NCBI GenBank assembly: GCA_014155875.1
Contig: JACEFZ010017414.1
Coordinates: forward strand, 256,501 to 320,500
Origin: Cepaea nemoralis
Lineage: Eukaryota; Mollusca; Gastropoda; Stylommatophora; Helicidae
Direction of reading: 5' to 3'
DNA: 64,000 nucleotides
Shown: one piece after another, positions 55,676-64,000 of the stretch
How positions within the stretch are numbered: position 1 is the stretch's first letter
Layout: each line of letters begins with the position of its first letter
The notes under the pieces: model-generated
What the model was told of the DNA's origin: nothing
Database searches by the model: none
The model's input: only the letters and a program-made list of their open reading frames with translations
Translations under genes and position numbers: made by a program

Positions 55676-57413
55676 GAACGAACGAACGAACGAACGAACG
55701 AACGAACGAACGAACGAACGAACGAACGAACGAACGAACGAACGAACGAACGAACGAACGAACGAACGAACGAACGAACGAACGAACGAACGAACGAACG
55801 AACGAACGAACGAACGAACGAACGAACGAACGAACGAACGAACGAACGAACGAACGAACGAACGAACGAACGAACGAACGAACGAACGAACGAACGAACG
55901 AACGAACGAACGAACGAACGAACGAACGAACGAACGAACGAACGAACGAACGAACGAACGAACGAACGAACGAACGAACGAACGAACGAACGAACGAACG
56001 AACGAACGAACGAACGAACGAACGAACGAACGAACGAACGAACGAACGAACGAACGAACGAACGAACGAACGAACGAACGAACGAACGAACGAACGAACG
56101 AACGAACGAACGAACGAACGAACGAACGAACGAACGAACGAACGAACGAACGAACGAACGAACGAACGAACGAACGAACGAACGAACGAACGAACGAACG
56201 AACGAACGAACGAACGAACGAACGAACGAACGAACGAACGAACGAACGAACGAACGAACGAACGAACGAACGAACGAACGAACGAACGAACGAACGAACG
56301 AACGAACGAACGAACGAACGAACGAACGAACGAACGAACGAACGAACGAACGAACGAACGAACGAACGAACGAACGAACGAACGAACGAACGAACGAACG
56401 AACGAACGAACGAACGAACGAACGAACGAACGAACGAACGAACGAACGAACGAACGAACGAACGAACGAACGAACGAACGAACGAACGAACGAACGAACG
56501 AACGAACGAACGAACGAACGAACGAACGAACGAACGAACGAACGAACGAACGAACGAACGAACGAACGAACGAACGAACGAACGAACGAACGAACGAACG
56601 AACGAACGAACGAACGAACGAACGAACGAACGAACGAACGAACGAACGAACGAACGAACGAACGAACGAACGAACGAACGAACGAACGAACGAACGAACG
56701 AACGAACGAACGAACGAACGAACGAACGAACGAACGAACGAACGAACGAACGAACGAACGAACGAACGAACGAACGAACGAACGAACGAACGAACGAACG
56801 AACGAACGAACGAACGAACGAACGAACGAACGAACGAACGAACGAACGAACGAACGAACGAACGAACGAACGAACGAACGAACGAACGAACGAACGAACG
56901 AACGAACGAACGAACGAACGAACGAACGAACGAACGAACGAACGAACGAACGAACGAACGAACGAACGAACGAACGAACGAACGAACGAACGAACGAACG
57001 AACGAACGAACGAACGAACGAACGAACGAACGAACGAACGAACGAACGAACGAACGAACGAACGAACGAACGAACGAACGAACGAACGAACGAACGAACG
57101 AACGAACGAACGAACGAACGAACGAACGAACGAACGAACGAACGAACGAACGAACGAACGAACGAACGAACGAACGAACGAACGAACGAACGAACGAACG
57201 AACGAACGAACGAACGAACGAACGAACGAACGAACGAACGAACGAACGAACGAACGAACGAACGAACGAACGAACGAACGAACGAACGAACGAACGAACG
57301 AACGAAAGAACGAACGAACGAACGAACGAACGAACGAACGAACGAACGAACGAACGAACGAACGAACGAACGAACGAACGAACGAACGAACGAACGAACG
57401 AACGAACGAACGA
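55676..57413 (+). repeat. (AACG)n array, about 434 units, nearly perfect
   Basis: About 1.74 kb of uninterrupted AACG with a single substitution that I can see (C to A at 57307). All frames of both strands are open because no phase of the repeat contains a stop. The six long frames of 620-660 residues (NERT and SFVR repeats) are artefacts. Confidence 0.98.
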
Positions 57414-57426
57414 ACACACACACACA

Positions 57427-57493
<67 letters not shown>
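57413..57493 (+). repeat. (CA)n microsatellite directly after the AACG array
   Basis: About 40 CA units with one CATA interruption near 57431. Confidence 0.96.
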
Positions 57494-57495
<2 letters not shown>

Positions 57496-57820
57496 TCACT
57501 GCAGTATTATGGCATCTGAATTGTAAGATTATGTTATGCATATATGGTTGTGCTTCGTGGACAATAATTAGTAACATGTTATATTGTTTTGCGTATTTTC
57601 TTCCGTCTAATCCAAACTGCACTTATAAATAAGCGTCCATACCCAAACAGGTATTCATCCCTTTTAGTCTAAAAATATGCCATGGAAATGTTTACAATTC
57701 ATACCTTAACTTACACATTTCAGCTCCTGGATTCCACATCGAAACTAATCTACATGTTGCCTTTATGATATACATCTAGAATAACAAATGTATTAGTCTC
57801 TGAATTTTGTTGTTGTTCGC
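57494..57820. other. Unassigned sequence
   Basis: No supportable feature. Confidence 0.45.
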
Positions 57821-58066
57821 ATATCCTTTACAGGACATCGCTGTCAACATCAGCATCTTTCAGCTAATTGATGATGTCTTAGCAAGATTACGCTCAGTAG
57901 TTTGCCATTGCTTTCTGAGCGACTGGCACACATACCCCGTAAGTTACCGACGCGGAGAGAACCGCTACCGATTCTCGCAAACGTCACGTTACTCACGAGA
58001 CTATACGGGATTACGGAGAAAGTCGTGTAACCCCTTTACCAGGGAGACAGTCTCTCAGACTCTGCA
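57821..58066 (-). mobile_element. SINE family S1, full-length minus copy
   Basis: It starts (3' end) TCCTTTACAGGACATCGCTG and passes the core TAGTTTGCCATTGCTTTCTG. It ends with a tRNA-like head near 58065 (TTACACGACTTTCTCCG region). A (TA)n run follows at 58068-58087. Confidence 0.85.
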
Positions 58067-58129
58067 TTATATATATATATATATATAATGCAACATTTCT
58101 CAACCAAGACCACGAACTTTACAACATCC

Positions 58130-58830
58130 CGTGTCAGGTCTTTAGCCTTTCCTCTCCTCGGAACATGGGTGGTGAATCTGAGTGCAGCCAATCACGCAGA
58201 TCTCGGCAGAAGTCCAACCTCCGTAATATAGCGATAATCGACCGTAGGTCGCACCCAGTCAGCTGCAGAGAGACCAAGAGGTGGGTCCGGAAAGAAAGGA
58301 AGATCCGGCTACCTAGTAGGGTGCGGCGCCGTGAACGGGGCACGGAGAAGGAACACGGCAAAGGCGCTGTATGGAGGCGACCGAGGCCTTGGCGGGGGAT
58401 GAAGCTGACATCCCACGACCACACGTGCCAAGGGGCAAGCACAGGCTGCACGGGCTCTCCCCCACCGAGGGAGGGAGGGCTTGAGAGTGGACAAGATAAC
58501 AGCGAAGGGACAACCATAACATCAGGGATAACTAATGTGACCGAACGTCTCCACGGCAGGGGTAAGACGCCCGGAGTCAAGATAAGGACAGGACCGCCCT
58601 CCAGAGAGTATCAAGAAATTAAAGGTCCGAAATCCTCCGAAGACGGAGAGTGTCTGCCTGTACGGCGAGGAAACACCAGTCTGCACACTAATAAGCCAGA
58701 CATTGGACAACGGATACTCACGCAAACCTCAGGTCGTGTATGGCATCACACTGATGTTGGACAACAGGACTTCGCGTTGGAGCTCAATCCAACGAACACA
58801 AGCAAGCAAGCAAAGGTCCGAAATACTTGG
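58130..58830 (+). repeat. GC-rich interspersed element R3, long copy
   Basis: A GC-rich stretch with open frames on both strands (242 residues plus, 148 residues minus), none with a known domain. Its last ~200 bases (CCGAAATCCTCCGAAGACGG onward) match 35861-36205 in reverse, and it ends in AAGC repeats at 58798-58813. I read it as the 3' part of a retroelement with a short tandem tail; the upstream GC-rich part may be its untranslated or leader region. Confidence 0.6.
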
Positions 58831-59269
58831 GGAAGGAGTTCTTCTGACCATCAGAAGCACCCCTTACGATTATATATATACGTGTATTGGTAAAGTCTCA
58901 CTACACTTTATATGTAGAACAAATTTGAAAAAAAATGAAGTACAAGATGCCATTAAACATGTGCTAAAAATCAATAAATTAGATACAATTGTTACTGTTA
59001 TGGTCTAACGCTGTTTTGGGGGTGCTGGGTGTAATGGTATTCTCTTGGGGTGAGGGGAGGATACTATCACACCTTAATAACGGGATAGAGGCACTCTGGG
59101 AATACAATAAATCTCAGTCTACAGACCCCACCAGCCCGTGGATTCCTGTCTCTCTCACTATCAACCGCTGGACTATACCTATTTCACCTTGCATCCATAA
59201 CAGATGACACAACTCTGGTGTCTACACATACTGACTAGATGCTGACTTGATGGTATAATGTACAATGGG
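58831..59269. other. Unassigned sequence
   Basis: No supportable feature. Confidence 0.4.
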
Positions 59270-59515
59270 AGACTCTGTAGCGAAGTGGTCAAGCCGTTTG
59301 ATGTTTGACTCGTGAGCCGAAGGTTGTGGGTTCGATTCAGGGCCGCGTCCTTCGGTTTACGAGTTAAATGTTTCGGAGACTCCCATGGGTCGTCGCTAAA
59401 AGCTACGGAGTTCGTGCTTTGTGCGACGCTTTCCGTGCTGCGGAAAGAGACCGAGCCATATGGGATAAAACCCGGTGCAATGAAGTCGACCCTGTCGACT
59501 TTTAAGCAACTTTTT
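59270..59515 (+). mobile_element. tRNA-derived SINE, possibly Leu/Ser-type head
   Basis: CTGTAGCGAAGTGGTCAAGC (A-box region) and GTGGGTTCGATTCAGG (B box at 59329-59339) have the long spacing of a class II tRNA. The body carries CCATGGGTCGTCGCTAAAAG, then CGACCCTGTCGACTTTTAAG. A single copy in this window. Confidence 0.65.
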
Positions 59516-59748
59516 ATAATGTACAATATGAAGGACAACAATGAAAATGTCCATGAGAGAATCCTGGCAGCCGCCAGGCGATAGAAGATATAGCAATCTG
59601 GATTAGTCTCAGGCCGTCTCACTCATCACGGTACACATCGCACGATACCACAAGGTTAAAGAGGTCACTCATCTGCACACGTGGCGTGGAATGTCTCTGC
59701 CGAGGTGTAGACTCCACTGGAATGACTAACGCGTCGATGTGGTGACTC

Positions 59749-60373
59749 CGGGTGGCGTTGGTACGCGATGACTTCTGACTAACATCCTGTAGAAGTTCTG
59801 AAGGCCTGTCATTCAAGATTCACTGTTAAGGCCGGTGTTAGACAACGGTCCTAAGAAGCCACAATATAACAATGTCAAAAGTTTTTGCAATAGATGGTGG
59901 TCTCTAATGGGATCAGGATGGGTATAACTGGGCCTATAAGCATTGAAAGTTGGCACAGTTCAAGTGGACTCTTTCACTCAAAGTCAGTACTGGTAGCGGG
60001 TGACCCTGTAATGAATGTCACAAATGTTCCTATTACTACATAGTAGACTGTTCCCGGAACACCAGGCCATCCTGAAATAAAGGGTAATGTAGTTCTTCTC
60101 TACTCGTTGGGCCAGTGTCACACAATGTCACATTGCTCACAGACACGAGGACAATATACTCGCCCGTGAGTAGCCATCATAATACCCGGTGGACTGACTG
60201 AAGATCATTTAGAGGTTGAGACGGGGACTGGACAGTGGCGTAGGGACTTCGCTGCACGTGGTGTGGTGTAGAAGCATCACTTCACGTCACGTAGGTAAGG
60301 CAGCCATTTTGCAGCCTTCACCAAGTCATCTTCCTCGGGTCCCGTCACTTAAGTCTCTCAGAAGGTAAAACCT
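59749..60373 (+). repeat. 0.62-kb direct repeat D1, LTR-like
   Basis: Nearly identical to D2 at 61372-61993 (shared from CGGGTGGCG to AAGGTAAAACCT, only scattered differences and a few single-base indels). An AATAAA lies at about 60077. The two copies flank a gag/protease region, so they may be LTRs plus leader. However, I could not define TG...CA ends, a primer-binding site or target duplications. Confidence 0.8.
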
Positions 60374-60867
60374 TAAGACAAATCCTCTGACCAGAGTCCA
60401 GAGAAGTCGAAGGATGGAAGCAAGAGCCCACCTAACTCTCCACCGAAACGGAAGTGGAGTGAGAAGTGGTGTTCGATTTGCAAGTCGCCCTCGCACAATA
60501 CAAGGGACTGCAGATCGAAGGCTAAGAGCTCACACTTCGCGGCCTGCCTAGTGGGTCCAAAGGCAGTTGGCACCGAAAAAGTCGAGGTCGTCGAAGAGAC
60601 TCTGGATCAAGAGAAGTCACCTAAGGTCGAACTGATCGAAGCCAACGGCCAGCAGGTTGAGTGTCTCTATGACACTGGCCTAGACGGGGAAGCCGTCATT
60701 GCCGCCAGCCATTTACGTCCAGAACAACTCACTGGGGAGAGCATCGAGATACAGCCTGCTATGAAGAGTGCTGTTGCCATGACGCTACCAATCGCCAATG
60801 TGGAGATTAGGTCCAGGTACGTCACTGGCACCATTCCAGCAGCGGTATTACTCGATCCCCTATAACC
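60374..60867 (+). pseudogene. LTR-retroelement Gag zinc knuckle and protease fragment
   Basis: The plus strand reads a Lys/Ser-rich segment, then KWSEKWCSICKSPSHNTRDC, a CX2CX4HX4C zinc knuckle as in Gag nucleocapsids. About 50 residues later comes VECLYDTGLDGEAVIAASHL, whose DTG is the active-site triplet of a retroviral-type aspartic protease. The frame continues to EIRSRYVTGTIPAAVLLDPL and then a stop. Gag binds and packages the RNA, and the protease cuts the polyprotein. The RT is missing. It sits directly after D1. Confidence 0.8.
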
Positions 60868-61371
60868 AGTCATTCCTGGCCAGTAATAATGACCGGAAAT
60901 CCGCTGCAGCGTCGCTCCGACACCCATATGTTCATTCTAGGATAGATGACTACCGGATATGGTGTGTCCCCTCTGAAGAATTTGGAGACGGTAGCCCGCC
61001 GGGACCACCAACTGCCCGTGCAGTTCATCTCCCCTTCCGGCTCTCCGGTAGAGCAGTCGATTCTTCAGATAGTACTGGCCCCGTTGCGGTGGGTCCTCAC
61101 TTTCCTGCAGCTTCTTGTAGCAAGGACGTAGTGTCGCGTCTTCGCTCTGTGCCGTGCGCAAATCCCCTAGCTGGAGTTTCGAGCTGGTTGCGTTTGCCTC
61201 GTCTTTCCCCGTGTGGGCGCAGGTATGTATGTCGCCTAGGTGGATTGGCTCCTTCGGCACCTCTAGAAATACATATTTACTCCCCAGGATCACGGGATAT
61301 AGGGGATCGAGTAATACCGCTGCTGGAATGGTGCCAGTGATGTACCTGGACCTAATCTCCACATTGGCGAT
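60868..61371 (-). pseudogene. Inverted protease-integrase fragment of the same element
   Basis: Read on the minus strand from 61370, it begins with the same EIRSRYITGTIPAAVLLDPL as the plus fragment. It then continues YPVILGSKYVFLEV, a linker (RTAQSEDATLRPCYKKLQES) and LKNRLLYRR, and ends in an integrase-like zinc-binding start (RGHTISGSHLS, ISGHYYWPGM). It stops just before the expected Cys pair. The 70 bases encoding the shared protease end occur twice in opposite orientation (60797-60867 and 61300-61370), so the interior is an inverted rearrangement. Confidence 0.8.
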
Positions 61372-61993
61372 CGGGTGGCGCTGGTACGCGATGACTTCTG
61401 ACTAACATCCTGTAGAAGTTCTGAAGGCCTGTCATTCAAGATTCACTGTTAAGGCCGGTGTTAGACAACGGTCCTAAGAAGCCACCATATAACAATGCCA
61501 AAAGTTTTTGCAATAGATGGTGGTCTCTAATGGGATCAGGATGGGTATAACTGGGCCTATAAGCACTGAAAGTTGGCACAGTTCAAGTGGACTCTTTCAC
61601 TCAAAGTCAGTACTGGTAGCGGGTGACCCTGTAATGAATGTCACAAATGTCCTATTACTACATGGTAGACTGTTCCCGGAACACCAGGCCATCCTGAAAT
61701 AAAGGGTAATGTAGTCTTCTCTACTCGTTGGGCCAGTGTCACACAATGTCAAAATGCTCACAGACACGAGGACAATATACTCGCCCGTGAGTAGCCATCA
61801 TAATACCCGGTGGACTGACTGAAGATCATTTAGAGGTTGAGACGGGGACTGGACAGTGGCGTAGTGACTTCGCTGCACGTGGTGTGGTGTAGAAGCATCA
61901 CTTCACGTCACGTAGGTAAGGCAGCCATTTTGCAGCCTTCACCAAGTCATCTTCCTCGGGTCCCGTCACTTAAGTCTCTCAGAAGGTAAAACC
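61372..61993 (+). repeat. 0.62-kb direct repeat D2, LTR-like
   Basis: Second copy of D1, in the same orientation, 1623 bases downstream. High similarity suggests recent insertion or recent duplication. Confidence 0.8.
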
Positions 61994-63582
61994 TGCCAAA
62001 GACAACACCAGGTGTGAATATCGTGACTCAGACTTACCACCAGGGGTTACACGTTACCTATGTGTACTCAGTATAGGCCGGTGTCGCCTTGACCCGGCCG
62101 GCAGCCTCACAGACCAGGATCCACTGCCGAAGATGACTAGGTCTGGGTCCTAACAAGTGCTGGCTGAACCGTCCTCCCTCTCGAACCAGTCTAGGGTAGG
62201 GCTGTGTATCTGGTCAGGGTGTCTGCGAACTCATTCCGTCCTGTAACGACTTTTAATGACACAATACACCAGGTTAGTAGGTTAAGAGTACCTAGAGACA
62301 CAATGGCCCTGAAGGAGGGCCGGTGGCAACCCAATTCTCCTCCCTCAGAGGTAGCCCCTTCTCCCTGGTTCTCTTTTATGATTACCCACTATACACTAGG
62401 TTTCCCGGAGCTCGAAATTCAATCCAGGAAATTAATAGATTATACAGGGAAATTCCCCTGTAGCGGAAGTCCACATCCCGTTCCCTCCTCCCCTAGTCAG
62501 GGTCAGAGCATTTGGAACGGTGTTCAGCTGGCTGTGACCAGCTCTGTCGCATCCCCCCCAGTTCTCCAGTTTCAACCTCTCGGGAACCCACTGTATATTA
62601 AGATGGAGTTCCGTTGAGGCGACTAATCACATAAAGAGTATGAGGAAAGCCCGTAAAAGCCAGTGGTCGCCACACCAAAGAATTCGAACTTCGACACCCG
62701 CAATGTCCTGCGAATGACATTCGACAAGTCCGGCGACCATCGCATGGGTTTCGTCTAGTTCGGCCGAGTTCCCTGATACCCCACTCGACCTATGTTCTAC
62801 AACGTCTTCGCCAACTTCCGGTTGCGTCAACTACGCTAGAGTTCTAAGGCCGCCCGGGAGTGAACTCGGACTACTAACACTATTGGGCCTGTCCTAATTT
62901 TCCCTAACTACTTGTAGCGGCGATAACACGCAGTTCACCCACTTGTACAATTGTAACGTACAAAACAGGCCTACACTCCATTGTGTTCAACTAGCCTGCA
63001 GTGTTGAGTTAAAACACAAGCCCACAGGTTCACCCCTGACTGACCTTTGTGCGCCGGGCGGGACATTCGGTCGAACAGCTTCAGGTCAACGCGGTATCGA
63101 CACACATTATTTATCTAAATATGTTTAACGTACCTTAAGACAAACTGTGCATTCAGAATTGAGGAGCTCCCGTCCCAACACTGGACGTTATGTCAGTTTT
63201 CTTCGACAAACAGCAAGACAACGGCCTCCTCTTTCCTTTTTACGAATTAACACAGTCGTCCAAACACAACTTCTCTCTAGCAAGGCCGGATCTCAACTGA
63301 GCCTGTCTTTGTTCTGAGAAGGTTATTGCGCATGCGTTACCGGACCCGGTTGGGTTGAGCATTCACTCACCCGAACCGTCTAGAAGTCAAGGGCCACCAA
63401 TCGCCCTTGCGTGGGGTACATTAATACCTCGGTTGTATCCCTTAGACTAGGTCGGCTGTTCTAGGCTGACGGAAAAGGGGAACCTGACTTTTGGGAAGCT
63501 TGCATGAACTCGGGAACTGGACTTTTGGGAGTTTTACCAGGTGAATTCTCAGCAGTTCCATGACACTCGGAAGTACCAATGA
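61994..63582. other. Unassigned, possible further LTR-element sequence
   Basis: A plus frame at 62204-62617 (137 residues) and a minus frame at 62627-62830 show no known motif. Base composition (more CG than the rest) and the position after D2 suggest more retroelement sequence, but I cannot prove it. Confidence 0.4.
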
Positions 63583-63884
63583 AGTATTCATTATAACAGG
63601 TGTTGGAAATGTCCACCACGGCTTCAAGACATGACTATACCGACTCTTCATATTGTCAAATTACTTCTGCAACGTGTCTGTTGTTATTTCTTCCGCTGAT
63701 AACATAAGTCTGTTCTGTTTAGAGTGCATATATAGATATGCACTCTAAACAGAACAGACTTATGTTATCAGCGGAAGAAATAACAACAGACACGTTGCAG
63801 AAGATATTTGACAATATGAAGAGTCGGTATAGTCATGTCTTGAAGCCGTGGTGGACATTTCCAACACCTGTTATAATAAATACT
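63583..63884. repeat. 302-bp near-perfect palindrome
   Basis: The left arm 63583-63731 is the reverse complement of 63736-63884 around a 4-base centre at 63732-63735, with only a few mismatches (near 63590, 63663 and their partners). Arms contain TTCCAACACCTGTTATAAT and ATGCACTCTAAACAGAAC. No coding signal. Confidence 0.93.
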
Positions 63885-64000
63885 GGGCAGAGCTTCAGAG
63901 ATCATGTGGTGCCCTAACGACATGTTCCCTCTCTCGGCCTTGCTTTGTTTGATCCAGAGGATTGGGTAACCAATACGCCCGGAACAAGGTAGGCTGCAGA
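63885..64000 (-). repeat. Repeat R1-related copy, cut by the window end
   Basis: Matches 32930-33045 closely (GGGCAGAGCTTCAGAG, GTTCCCTCTCTCGGCCTTG and GGGTAACCAATACG). It abuts the palindrome directly. Confidence 0.85.

Noticed and set aside
55585..57632. Six overlapping frames of 620-660 residues, both strands
   Set aside because: Pure AACG repeat: NERT and SFVR tetrapeptides arise because no phase contains a stop codon.
58134..58893. 242-residue plus frame in GC-rich sequence
   Set aside because: No domain, open frames exist on both strands, and the 3' part is an interspersed repeat shared with 35.9 kb.
62204..62617. 137-residue plus frame
   Set aside because: No recognisable domain and no splice or promoter evidence; it lies beside a retroelement.

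Overview
This window looks like non-coding, transposon- and satellite-rich DNA from an animal nuclear genome. Intron-style splice signals, an intronless ribosomal-protein retrocopy, mariner and hAT transposons, many LINE and tRNA-derived SINE fragments and kilobase-scale minisatellites all point that way. No prokaryotic gene layout is visible. The mix of LINEs with short tandem tails and LINEs with a C-terminal C2H2 finger suggests a lophotrochozoan, perhaps a mollusc, but this is inference and I cannot name the species. Most long reading frames are artefacts of tandem repeats.

Layout. 0-13 kb: simple repeats, a small 47-bp array, a candidate signal-peptide exon (3497-3579), a mariner relic, a processed pseudogene of ribosomal protein L9, a SINE with a perfect target-site duplication inside a purine tract (9175-9592), and a hAT-type MITE with an 8-bp duplication (11991-12388). 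13-18 kb: a dead mariner with recognisable ends that carries a SINE, then several LINE fragments. 19-22 kb: two blocks of a 20-bp minisatellite in a ~1.375-kb tandem duplication. 25.5-28.4 kb: a 45-bp minisatellite that seems to have grown from the 3' coding end of a LINE and contains a 1035-bp higher-order duplication. 29.6-36 kb: an internally deleted sibling of the mariner, an inverted SINE pair, LINE pieces. 37.2-38.4 kb: a 24-bp array split by a 405-bp element with 89-bp terminal inverted repeats. 41.1-42.5 kb: a LINE inside a LINE inside a tandem repeat, with target duplications at both levels. 43.6-55.2 kb: a candidate secreted, threonine-rich gene in two phase-compatible exons, whose putative intron holds a 47-bp array, a 4-kb LINE with endonuclease, RT and RNase H remnants, and a 40-bp array. 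55.7-57.4 kb: about 434 almost perfect copies of AACG. 58-64 kb: SINEs, a rearranged LTR-retroelement with 0.62-kb direct repeats, and a 302-bp near-perfect palindrome.

No complete functional gene can be shown here. The best host-gene signals are the two small signal-peptide exons and the threonine-rich exon on the plus strand. The clearest themes are nested insertions that can be ordered in time, and repeated association of tandem repeats with retroelement 3' ends.
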